Shown here in pieces: positions 25,759 to 36,580 of a stretch of 64,000 nt of DNA. The stretch comes from Pachypanchax playfairii (taxonomy: Eukaryota; Chordata; Actinopteri; Cyprinodontiformes; Aplocheilidae): contig SSNP01000002.1 of NCBI GenBank assembly GCA_006937955.1, forward strand, positions 9,071,170 through 9,135,169, in the 5' to 3' direction. The notes under the pieces were generated by a model. That model saw only the letters and a list, made by a program, of their open reading frames with translations. It was not told where the DNA came from and did no database searches. Position 1 is the stretch's first letter. Every line of letters starts with the position of its first letter. The translations under genes were made by a program, and so were the position numbers.

Positions 25759-26050
25759 AGGGCTGCATGGTGGTGCGTATCTGCATGTTTTCTCCCTGCA
25801 TGCGTTGGTTTTCTCCGATGTCTTCGGCTTCCTCCCATCAACCAAAATCATGCATGAAAGGTTAACTGGAAACTCCAATTTGGCCCTTTGTATGAGTGTT
25901 AATGTGTCTGTCTGGCTGTCTCTTTGTGGCCCTGTGATGGACTGGTGACCTGTCCAGGTATAACCCCGCCTCTCGCCTAATGACCACAGGAAATAGAAAT
26001 TGGCTCCACCTGACAGTGAATGAGAGCAAATGAATAAAGAAAATGATAAG
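25759..26050 (+). repeat. Near full-length teleost dispersed repeat (GCACGGTGGTGC...CCCGCCTCTCGCC type)
   Basis: Landmarks appear in the family's usual order: GGGCTGCATGGTGGTGC at the left, the TTTTCTCCGATG/CTTCCTCCCATC block, GGCCCTGTGATGGACTGGTG and ACCTGTCCAGG, a slightly altered CCCCGCCTCTCGCC, and an ATGAATAAAGAAAATGATA tail. This is the most complete of the five family fragments in the window. A 178-codon minus-strand frame across it (25708-26244) is a chance opening of the repeat. The superfamily assignment is uncertain. Confidence 0.75.
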
Positions 26051-26989
26051 TGATATGAGTTCTGCAGACCTCTAAGATTTTTTTTTTTAATTCTGTACAT
26101 CTGTATGTTAAAATATGTAAACTTTAAAACATGTAGCAAACATCTGAACACCAAATGGCTTGGCCTTTTGATAAAAAGATAAGGTTTGTTGTTTAAAAAG
26201 CCCATCAATATTAAGAAAATACTAGCTCTGGGAGGACTAACCAAAGACAGACGTTAAAGTGAACACACAGCATTAAAAACACAAAGAATCTGTCAAGAAA
26301 TCAATGAACTACTGCCAAAGTGACTGCAGAGTTAAACCAACATCTTGCAAAGCACAAATCTAGTTCAAGTCTCTCTGTAGCTTGGAAACAATGAAAGGTT
26401 CTTCCTGCCAACTCTTTTATGTCCTCTGTCAGTGGTGAATACATATAAAAACGCTAATGATAAGACTATAAAATGGGTCAATAAACCAGTAAATGGATGT
26501 CCTCTTTTCTGAAAAATTGTCCTTCACTTTTTTCTTTTTTTTTAGCATAAGAAATGTTCCTGAAAACACCCAACGGGAGTCATTTATTTAAAAAAAAAGG
26601 ACTCTAATTGCAAATAAAAGGTTTTGTGATAGTATTGCCTGATAGTATGGTATGATAGGATTATTGTTAAACAGACAGAAAACGTTTGTATTTGGCCTTG
26701 ACAGTTAACAGATATTTACATAATGAAACTTTTCTGAACCAGAATCCAGTTTATTGTCCAGCATTTCCACAATGACTTGATACACGAGTCTTCAAACAAA
26801 GCAGATTAATGGAAAGATTAACAGATTTGCTGTTTACAAATAATGCTAATACCTATATGAAAGGTTGTCCAAATTATGCCAAAAGATTGATATAACAGGC
26901 TGTTACTCATGTTCTGTATTTAAAATGTCTGGAAGGTTGTTCTAGTGATTATTTATTAGCCTAACAGCTGATTGGAATAAACCGTTCTT
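26051..26989. other. Unique A/T-rich non-coding stretch
   Basis: Nothing recognisable, only short homopolymer runs. Confidence 0.5.
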
Positions 26990-27780
26990 GTGACATAAAA
27001 AAATAAATCGTTCTGATGGACCTACTGTGTGGTTAGATGGGAGAGGCCCCAAAAGCTCATTTCCAGTGTGGGAGGAGTTAACAACAATCTTTCTGGCCTC
27101 AAAGTCCCATAGATGTACAGATCCTGAAGAGATGTCTGCTTGCTGCCAAACACGTTCTCAGGAGAAATGTAGATCTGTTGAATCCTCCCCTTGTTTTTGG
27201 CAGTGGACCAGCATCAACAGCATACTAGACCGTGATGGAAGTGGTGAGGATTGATTTAGTGATGGATGAATAGAAATGTACCATCACTGGAAGATTGAGC
27301 TTTTTTAGCTGCCTCTAGAAGAACATCCTGCTTTTCTAATGAGGAAGTTGGTATTTGGTTCTTGTTTTGGGTTCAGGGGAATGATGTTCCCAGAAGGTGG
27401 AAGGATGTCACAGCTTCCATAGGGGTGTAATTCAGGATGATGGTGCTAGTGGAGTTGGATGACCTTCAAGATCCACAACAATCTAAACTGTTTTAACAGC
27501 ATTGGGTTTCAGGTTATTGTCTCTACACCGTGCTGTTGGAATGTTAATCTCTTTCCTCTAGGCAGTCCTATCCTCACTTGAGATGAGCATAATGAGAGTT
27601 GTGTCATCTGCAAACTTAAAGAGTTTTAGAAAGTGGAGAGTTGAGTTACAAATGTGAGTTTATAGTGGGAAGACGAGAGGATAAAGTTTACAGGCTTGAG
27701 GGGAGCCAGTAATGATGGACAGAGGGTCAGAGACATTCCTGCTCAGCCTCATATGTGGCTCCCAAGCAGGCAGTTGCATG
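26990..27780 (-). pseudogene. Decayed LINE reverse transcriptase (Rex1/CR1/L2-like), minus strand
   Basis: Read on the minus strand from about 27780 to 26990, the RT palm-to-thumb landmarks appear in order. A TGSPQ-like turn lies near 27690. The catalytic FADD, within FKFADDTTLIMLISSEDRTA, has its four codons at 27603-27614. A VVDLEGHPTPLAP equivalent of 'VVDFRR', RMFF.RQLKKLNLP, MVHFYSSITKSILTTSITV and a C-terminal basic part follow. Several in-frame stops (for example inside RMFF*RQL) and frameshifts make it non-functional. The thumb block is related to the plus-strand LINE at 12030-12515 (LKKFNLP..LLVNFYR), so both belong to the same broad clade, but divergence suggests an older insertion. 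No 3' tail was recognised at 26990. Confidence 0.75.
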
Positions 27781-28419
27781 ACATTTCTCCTGCAATAACA
27801 TTAAAGATGTAAGAGAATACTGGGGACAGCCAGTCGGCGCAATTTTCAAGTAAGTTTTGGGGGAATATGAAAAGTTTCAGTCTGTCATTGTCTTAGTAAG
27901 AGCATGAAAAAAAAATCTGCCTGAGATGTAAATATAAATACAAATAGTTTAACTACATATGTTTTCCTCTCGTTATGTTCTCTGACCTTTTTATTTACTG
28001 CTTGTAGTTTGGTTAGTGGATGATCTGCATGCTTGCTTTAATCTGATTAACATGACCTGCTCCAACATAAAGGCATGAAGTAACCATTGCATTATCTTTG
28101 TAATGCTTTCCAGTGCGTCACAACACAAATCCTTCATACAGTCAGTGAGGCCCTAAAAGAAAATTAATCATAAAAATATTACTTGTTCCTGTAGGAAATG
28201 TATTCTCAAGATCTTAATTATTCATCAGCTCTAATATATACCGTAATGATACTATAGCACATTTATTATTATTGCAATATTAGAGCTGAATTAAATAGAT
28301 GTGTAAAATTTGAAAGAAGTTTCTATTTTAAGTCCTGTCTGACTAGTTTGGTAAAAAAGAGATTATTATTTCCATGAAGCACTTTAAAAGGAATGAGGTG
28401 TAGTCAAATTAATTTTTAA

Positions 28420-28830
28420 TTGCCTTTAATTTATTCCGCTCACACTTTCACTCCTCAATCTGGAATCAATAATGACCCTGCTCATAAAAAAGAAATACCA
28501 AGAACAATTAGTTTGATTCTTAGAATTATATTTAGCCCTTATCTCAGATCAAAGTTTATTGCCAAAACAGAACCGACACCTCAGGGGGCCTAATTTTTCA
28601 CCACCCATGAGCAAAAGGCCACCAAGTAGACAAGCACAAAGGGGATCAATAATTTCTACTTGACACTTTGTGGCTTTCTGTCAACCTTGTTTACCTCGAT
28701 TCTAACTAATTTTCATTTAACCCTCATGTCAGTCATACTGACAGCCTCAGGCCTTTACGAAACATTCATGCCCCATACTGGAGCTGCCAAAACTCCAAAA
28801 TAAAACTGACTCTCCCTCAGGAAAGAAGCC
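28420..28830. promoter_or_regulatory. Candidate conserved non-coding element
   Basis: About 400 bp of balanced, low-homopolymer sequence has words common in developmental enhancers: ATCAATAATGACC near 28464, AACAATTAG near 28502, AGGGGATCAATAATTTCTAC near 28639. No reading frame is long enough to be a typical exon. Without cross-species alignment this is only a guess from texture. Confidence 0.2.
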
Positions 28831-29146
28831 TGTAATAGCATATTGATCAAAAATGAATTAAGTGCACAAAAGAGAACATGGTAAAGTACAGATATTACAA
28901 ACTACCAAGTCATTGCTAAATGAATGTTGAATTGATTCTGGATTAATTGCATTCATCTCAGATCACAGTTGAGTAATGTTTTTATTTTTTGCACATTGAA
29001 AGCCATTAAACATGTTTTTAATTTATTTTGTTTTAACTTTTTTGCACAATTGACAGTAGTCAGTACAGGATTTGCACGTTTGTGATTTTCTACAGGTACT
29101 CTAATTTCTTCCCACAAACTAAAACTATGCATGTTGGTTTATTTAT

Positions 29147-29335
29147 TTATTTAGAGCCCCCAGCCCCCCAGTAAACAGATTCAACTAGATAAAGACACAC
29201 CGGCCCACTTGTTCCAAACGCCTTCAGCTCACTGCAGCAGGTGATTCCTCTTCCTCCATCTCCTGTGTCATCAGGTTCCGCTGGATGCAGCCAGCCTCTT
29301 ATGACTGTATTGTGAAGCAGACAACACACTGTCAC
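29147..29335 (-). pseudogene. Possible PIF/Harbinger transposase C-terminal fragment
   Basis: A 62-codon minus-strand frame begins MTVCCLLHNTVIRGWLHP and then has an acidic, glycine-rich run (AEPDDTGDGG). HARBI1-like transposases end with a CC(V/I/L)LHN(I/M) motif followed by an acidic tail, so the CCLLHN and what follows fit in order. No upstream DDE region is recognisable, and one six-residue motif is weak evidence. It may be chance. Confidence 0.25.
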
Positions 29336-31437
29336 AACCTAACAGTCTTTGGCTGAAATGTTACACCACGAGTTGAGGTTTGAGCACTGTTCAACTAGAA
29401 TCATAATCCATGACTTGAGTTAGTAGCTGCTGTCATCTAATCATATGATATAACTAAAATATTTCAAAGCAGCCAGAGGTTGTATCCAGGGCTCAGAGCA
29501 TTCCGTTCCTGCTACTGCTTCTAAAAATATAGTTGTTGTTCTATTTTATGTGCTTAATGGAAAAAATAAATGACTCTAGATACTTTTCAGAAAAGAGCTG
29601 GCACAGCTTCTTACATGGACCTTCTAATGGATTGCTGGAACAGCCCCCAAACACCAGAACACATGTTTAAAATGATCCAGATGCTTGGAGCCCTGAAAGC
29701 AATTTCACAATTCCTGGAATTGCATGAGATCTGGGTATAGATGGTTCAACGCCATCTATCGTCTCCTCAAGCAGGTTTAAAATGGTGTGACCAAGTAATC
29801 TATAATTTCACCATCCAATAAATTTAACAGCGACACCTTTATTTTGAAAGTACTCTCAACATGCTTAGTATTTCGATTACCCCTTGTTGCAACAATCACT
29901 GCTGCTATGATCACCTGCAAGTCTGACATTTTGGTGACATTGATTTTAAAGGTGATGCAATTAGTAACCTGCTCTCAGGAAACGGCATATGTTTGATGCT
30001 AAATGCATGATGCAAACTGTGCTGCTCATTAAGAATCAGACATTTATTACCCTGATAAGTATTTACATAAATATTGGCAGGTTTTCATCTAAATACTTGT
30101 ATAATCTTTCATTTAAATATGTGCAAACTGCTCCAGCTCAGACACTGTGCAAGAAGGAGACTAAAAAGTCCCTCTGCGAAGGCTTTGAGAGTTAGACAGA
30201 GGTACAAAACCATAAAATAAGCTTCCAAAAGATGTGCAGTCCTTTGTTAATTTTGAACCTGAGTCAAAGTTGAGGAAATGCAGTTAACCCCCACCCCCCC
30301 AAAAAAAGAACTTGATACTGTTGCATCAAGAAATGAGGTGAAATCCCCTATAAGCCCTCTACAGCCAGCCTTTTATTCCAACTTTTTCTCATGCAACCCA
30401 ATAGAAACAGAAAAATGCAGCCCTTGCACCTTCTAAGACTCTGTAGGTAACGCTGAATGGTTTTGTACTCAGCAAGCCAATTTCACAGAAACAGACTTGA
30501 AAGAGTAGAATAAGACTTGCACAAAAAACTTGCTCTTTACAATATGAGAAAAAAAACTTGAACTCTTCCTAAATGAAATCCAGTTCTCATTAATACACTT
30601 GAGTTTGTATTTCTCTTCTATGCAAAATGACAGATAATGAGGATATGATTGTGATCCCACACATTGTGTCATTCTGGGCCTTTTTCTGCACGCTGTTGCT
30701 GGTGTTTTGCTTGTTAAGCCTCGTTGGCTGTATCAAGGCAGAACAACTCATTGAAGTCAGATAACTGATGGACTGGATTATTAATGTGATCACACACAGT
30801 TCCCTACATGACTGTTTCCATAATTTAACACTCATACTGTAAATAACAACATCATGTAACCATGTTGACTCAAATATGAGTCAGAGGAAGTTATAATTGC
30901 GCTGCTGATGCCCTGCTGACTCTTTCAGTTTATTTGGAAGCTTATTTAAATTGACTGATGGCTTACATCTTATAGTTGTACAGCTCTGTTGTTCAAGGGA
31001 CTGGCCATATGAAACCAGGATCCCAGTAAAAAAAATAAACTCACAGTCTCAGTTGATGTCTGTATACTGACTGAGTTGTTTGTCTTTTAGGAACTCGGAA
31101 CTTCTTTTTGACATCATTTAAAACTCCAGAGAAAAAAGCAGGAAACACTGATGAATGAAGATGTGATTTTTTTTACAGAATTTCTAAAAACTGATACCTG
31201 TCAGTTTTGGCTGTTAAACAGCTCAGCTTAACATACATTTTTAAAGAGATTCTTGAACAATAGTCTCAGTGCTTTTAAAGATCTTTCAATCTTTTCTTTG
31301 GGCATTTGATGTTTCCTTTGCTCATCTTAGTTTTGTTTTATTGGTTACAGGAACTGGCAAAACTTGGTTTCGTGTTTTTTTTAAATCAATTTCCTGATTT
31401 AATAGTTGATCTTAAAAAATACAACAACATTTAAACT

Positions 31438-31672
31438 GTGAATGGCTTGTATTTGTATAACACATTTTTAAGTAAGATTCTAACTACCAAAGCACTTCAC
31501 ACATTAATTTGTCATTCACCCATTCACACACACACTCACACGTTTGGTGGTGATAAACTAAATATTGTAGCCACAGCTGTCGTGGGACACACACTGACAG
31601 AGGTGAGGCTGCCAGGGGCCACCGGACCCTCCGACTACCACCAAACGGGCAGCGTGGGTGAAGTGTCCAGTT
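31438..31672 (+). repeat. Dispersed teleost repeat (CATTCACCCATTCACACACACA type)
   Basis: Landmarks are TTTGTATAACACATTTTTA, CAAAGCACTTCACAC, the CATTCACCCATTCACACACA block, GTAGCCACAGCTGTCGTGGG, CAGAGGTGAGGCTGCCA and GGGCAGCGTGGGTGAAGTGT, in the order of an abundant fish repeat. The 78-codon frame across it is repeat sequence, not a gene. Superfamily not assigned. Confidence 0.65.
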
Positions 31673-34600
31673 AGAGATATGTGTGTTACAAATTGGTTTT
31701 GCACCAGAACCTGCATATTAGAAGAAAGGACATCCACAAAGGATTACTTATGGCACATATTATGTTGAGAACCTAAATCTGACCCACTAATGGAAGCTAT
31801 GAGTCTCTTCTTTCATCTTAGAATAGTGGATACATTTAAGACAACATTAGTACACACAGTAAACGATGAAAGACACACAACTTATGGAATCATCAAAAAT
31901 GAACATGTATTCCTGTAATGCAGAAGGTCAGTTTCATAAAGATTATATGGAAACGACAGCACACAGTGGTTAACAGAAAACAAATGAAATATGGCCTCTG
32001 ATGACACAATGTTAATGTAATGTATCAGGCTATGAAACACAATATGACACAAAATGACACAAGTTCACATTTGTATAATGTTACAGATTCAAACACACAA
32101 GTAGTGTACATGTATCTGCATGATTTGCATTTTAAAAAGAAATAGAGACTGACATTTCCCTGCTATCAGTTATTAAGCATTTAACAACTCGACTCTGGCT
32201 TTGCTCTTTAACATGAGAGGAATGTGAGATTCTGTAACTAAAAGCTTTTCACACATGAACTTGTGTTATTAATACTTATCTGAGGAACATTGTAGGGGAA
32301 AAAACACAATTTTGACAAAACTAGCTCCTAAAATGCCTTAAAAAATCGTCATTATTTTACCAAATTTCACAAGATAAAACGGACATGAATATACAGAGTA
32401 TCACACTGCAATGCAACTACTCCTAGCACTTAAACTTTCTGTAAAATTGTGAATAATGTATTTACAACAGTTGGTTGTACGTTGGTGGAAATTATCATTA
32501 CACAGAAATGTTTATATTCTGACTCCAGTACATTGCAAACGCCATGATGCGCATTAAAAACTGCAGTTTAAGGACGAGGATATCTGTGTATAGTTTGTAA
32601 TTTTAATTTGCAGGCTTGATATTTTATGTCTGACAACAGTAATATAAATAAGGCGAATAAGTTCTCTGAAAAGAATGAATAAACATTAATTTGAGTAGAT
32701 GTTCAGAATGTTCTCTGTCAAATTTGATGCTACTAGCTTCTGCCTAAAGTTCTCCAACAAGCTATGCATTCATACAAACTTCATACAACCTCAGATCATA
32801 TTACTCCAAAATTAAATAGTTCAATACATTTTCCTGCAAAAATTGTTTTTTAATATCTATGTGCAATTTTTACATTTAGAGCAATATTCATGCAGAGAAT
32901 TACCATTAGGTGCAAAAAGTGTGTTTGTGTTCACACAGATAGGAATCAGGTGTGAAACTGTGACTGTGCTACCAGGTTTGGATGAGAGAAAAATGCCACA
33001 CACCACACTTTTAATAGGTATTCCCACTGGGAAATATTTGACAAGCTGTCATAACATCTCAATTGTTACTGGACATTGTCTTAAATTCCTGAAACTCCGA
33101 AGACACATTTTGTATTTTTTCAAAGCTCGAAATACATTTTTAGAAAAACTAACTTAGAAACCTCTCCAGGGAAATTAAGCCCTCGTCTCTCATTGTGCTT
33201 CATTGTCAGTGTGTTTGATGTTTTTTTTTAAGCTTTTAGAAATCTCTTTTGTCAGCATGCTTGTGTATTCTCACACCATGCAAACACTTTCTTTCCTGTG
33301 AACTCAGTAAAAACATGAACGTTGACTGCAGCACTGATCCATCTCTCATGTGATCTAACACATCTGATTATTGTATACAGTTTGTACATCTTGTGTCATG
33401 TGAGCTGGAAAATGTGTGTAACAGAATAACTCTGAAACTTCTACTTGCTCATCACTTTAACTTTGCCTCAAACTTTGTCTCTAATGTTATATTGATTTCA
33501 TACAAAACTGCAAGTGTGCAGCCAATTTAATTACCTTGACTTCTTTTAAAAATATGTTTGAGTGGACATTTTAACATGTGGAATTTATTCTGCTGATGGA
33601 TCTCTAAGTATAATTTGCTGATTCTTAATACAGAATAGGAACAACACTGAATTACATAAGATGCTGCCTTGAACTTCCCTCTTTTAATTATTTTTTAATT
33701 TTTTTGCCAAATCAATCACATAATGCTGGTGCTTATTTTTTTTAAATAAATAAGACTTTGTTTCAAAAGTCAACGCAACTTACTGGAATCTTTAAAAATG
33801 AGATGGACCTTGAAGGACAAAAGTCAGTTGGCAGGCTGCAATAAAGCTGGAGAGCTTAAATATGTTTCAGCTAGGTGGGTCATCCAGGTAATTATGACCC
33901 CCCTCCCCCCACCCATCCACACACACACACACACACAAGTTCAACAACCCATTCGCACTTTTATTCAAGGAGTCAATGGATTGTAAATTTCTAATCATTA
34001 AAATTAGTAAAATCTACCACATATAGTATGAAAAGCAATACTTTTATTGCCTCAGTTAATGTTTCATTCTCAAGTGCTACGTTGGGCCTACATTCTACAT
34101 AGAAAACAATCAATACATGATCATATGTATTGTGTAACTCTGTCACCACCTGGACTAAAAGAATTTCAGACCTTGTTTATTTACATAATGATGAATGTTG
34201 CAACATTTTGAAGAAACTTGGCGTACCAGACAGTCCCTTAGGGTTCTTGGTGATGAACGGCCTCTTATTTTTAAATTACTGTCACAATCATAAAACATCA
34301 TGCTCCAAGTTTACAAGCACCTTTTTGACCAAATATACTGAATGTGTCAGATGACTTCTTGACAAATGTTAATTTAGTGAGTGGAACTGATCACAACAAC
34401 TGAAAAAAGTTTTAGTTTGATTGAAAAAAGAACAAATTTTAGTAAATTCTAACGCAAAGACAAGTTTGAATAATTTCCTTGTAATTCACTCCACTCAAAT
34501 TTGGCTGCAAATCTGATACTTCACGATTGCTTAATGATGATCCAGGTAACCCAAAACAAAATGAGAGGGTTGTATTATATTAATTATTTAGAGTAAGTTG

Positions 34601-34984
34601 TCAGGTCAGAAAATGTAATAAATGACCTTCATAAAAGAAATCCCGGAATGTTTTTTCTCTTTAAATCTACATTGACACGCCCATCTGAACGTTCCTAAGT
34701 GCTCTATACCTTTAAAAAGATGAGTATGTTCCTCAAAAATATGCAGTATAAAATCCTGTACATGTTTTCTGCAGTTTGGAACAGGACCTAACGAAAGGAG
34801 ATGTACCAATTTTAATGTTAGCATTTTCTGATATACTACATATATTACATACATATTAAACAGCATTAACAAGGTATTGATATCAAATAAAGCTGAAAAA
34901 ATCTAACAAATATTTCATGTACATTGGTAAATATATACAAGTCAAACATTAGGCTTTAAAGAGTTACATTAAGTAAATTCTGGA
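31673..34984. other. Unique A/T-rich non-coding stretch
   Basis: No gene or transposon is recognisable. A short CA microsatellite is at 33918-33938. Confidence 0.5.
33918..33938 (+). repeat. (CA)n microsatellite
   Basis: About ten CA units after a C-rich run (33899-33911). Confidence 0.85.
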
Positions 34985-35151
34985 TTATATAGCTATTCAA
35001 TGTTTCTTTTGTTCAGACAAATATAAGGATTTTTCTCATTTATAATGAGACGTTTCTGAGGAAGGCTGCAGATGACAGCCGAAACATGTCAAGGTAAATG
35101 AGAAAAACTTTATACCTGTCTGAACCAAAGAAACATTGAATAACTATATGA
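34985..35151 (+). ncRNA. Foldback with hammerhead-ribozyme-like apex
   Basis: Arms 34985-35043 and 35094-35151 are inverted copies of about 57 bp that differ at only a few positions and one indel. They enclose a 50-base apex. In the apex CTGAGGA (35056-35062) matches the CUGANGA box of hammerhead ribozymes. GGCTG (35064-35068) pairs with CAGCC (35076-35080) as stem II, and GAAAC then GTC (35081-35090) fits the GAAA box, a minimal two-pair stem III and the UH cleavage site. The long arms would then be stem I, i.e. a type I hammerhead. One extra A at 35063 departs from the consensus. Hammerheads with minimal stem III are known from Penelope-like retroelements, which may be the source. It could also be a simple foldback element. 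Activity is unproven. Confidence 0.4.
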
Positions 35152-35880
35152 GAAAAGAGAAGCGATAATGAACTTATTGATAAGATAAACTCCAAATTCT
35201 TCATTACAGAACATTGTTATGGGTAAGAGGTTATTATCTTATAAGTTGGGTCATGTTGTAAAGGCTTGTCAACTATTTATATTTCTGAATAAGAAATAAA
35301 TGAGCTAAATGGACAGATGATTCTCCATACTTGTGTAACTTTTTGAAAGCAGCCAGTCAGAACATTGTATGCAAGAAAAGTAGCAACACAGATTGTTTTA
35401 ACAGTAGGTGAGAGAACTTCAAACAATGCAGTGATGTCAGTACATCAGTTCCTGCCAGGAGGCAACAAGGTCATTTTAGATGCATTCATTATTGATTCTC
35501 TTTGCTAGTGAGTTTTTAGGAGAACATAATCTTGTCTCACACACTTCTCTCTACACAGCAGACATTCTCTCAGTATCCTGCAGAAGATGGTTTTAAACAC
35601 AGTTTTTAATATTTAACAAGGAAGCTGCCCATTCACACTGTTACAGATAGACTCCACATTATGGGTATAAATAAAATGGTAACTTAACATTATTTGCCTC
35701 TGGCAGGTGACTTTCTTTCTATAAACCATGTACTTGTTGCATCATTTTTGAATGCCAAGATATAAATCTGATCTCAGCTAAAGAAGCTAAAGCCTAAATT
35801 CATATTTCATTTTCATCACATTAGCTAATGCTAGCTAATACTAGCAGGTGATTTTGATAATATCCATCCTATCATTTTAT
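35152..35880. other. Unique non-coding stretch
   Basis: No gene. A small GCTAATGCTAGCTAATACTA internal repeat lies near 35823-35845. Confidence 0.45.
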
Positions 35881-35994
35881 GACCCTGTGATGGACTGGTG
35901 GCATGTCCAGGATGTAACCCCGCCTCTCGCCCAACGAGATAAACACCAGATCCCCGCGACCCTGAACAGGAATAAGTGGGTAAGTGACTGACTG
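35881..35994 (+). repeat. 3' fragment of the CCCGCCTCTCGCC repeat
   Basis: GACCCTGTGATGGACTGGTG, an altered ATGTCCAGGATGTAACC block, CCCCGCCTCTCGCCCAACGA and CCCGCGACCCTGAACAGGA are the right-hand half of the same family as 25759-26050, here missing the left half. Confidence 0.75.
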
Positions 35995-36030
35995 ATTATT
36001 TTCTGCATCTGCTCTGCCAAGTATTCACTA

Positions 36031-36110
36031 GGAGAGAGGCAGTGTGTGACCTGAAAGGCTCACCAGTCCATCAGTGGGCCAACACAAACACACAAAACAA
36101 ACAACCACAC
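36031..36110 (-). repeat. Inverted fragment of the same repeat
   Basis: The minus strand reads GGCCCACTGATGGACTGGTG, a decayed 'CCTGTCCAGG' and a GCCTCTCTCC in place of GCCTCTCGCC. With the copy at 35881 it forms a tail-to-tail inverted pair. Confidence 0.6.
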
Positions 36111-36499
36111 ACTTGTACCATCTACACAACTAAAGACAGGAACATAACATTGAATTTGAAGCTGATTTACAAGATTATCAGAAGTAGCTGGAGTTATGTC
36201 GTCTATATTTTTATTTGTTTATAATTGAGCCACGTTGTGAACTCAGGACTGCAATCCATTCTGTCTCTTTTCAAATGAAAGTTATATAAGAAGAAAACGT
36301 CTCATGCTTGACAGTCAAAACTAAGATTTAGAAAGATGTCAGTTCTGAAAACAACTTACATCTTGACCTTTCTATGACACCAAGAAAATGTTTAGGAGGT
36401 ACTACAACTTATTTGAACCAAACTAACTTTTTCTGTACCTCTCAGAGTTTTACTGTCCCCATAAACAAATATTATACAAGAAGAGTTAACCCACTTCTT

Positions 36500-36580
36500 A
36501 CAGTGACTGCTGGAAACAGGCATCCTCCCCCCATGACCCTGAACAGGCTCAAATGGGCATAGAAAATAAATGTAGGAATG
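36500..36580 (+). repeat. Terminal fragment of the same repeat
   Basis: CAGTGACTGCTGGAAACAGG, CCCATGACCCTGAACAGG and a terminal AGAAAATAAATG correspond to the family's last 80 bp (GACAGCTGGGATAGG...GACCCTGAA...AGAAAATGAATG). Confidence 0.6.

Larger units (their letters stand above)
27781..31437. other. Unique stretch with conserved-element and transposase-like candidates
   Basis: No host gene is seen. 28420-28830 and 29147-29335 are listed separately; the rest is A/T-rich with no recognisable content. Confidence 0.45.

Noticed and set aside
25708..26244. 178-codon minus-strand frame
   Set aside because: It crosses the dispersed repeat at 25759-26050 in antisense and extends into A/T-rich flanks; no domain.
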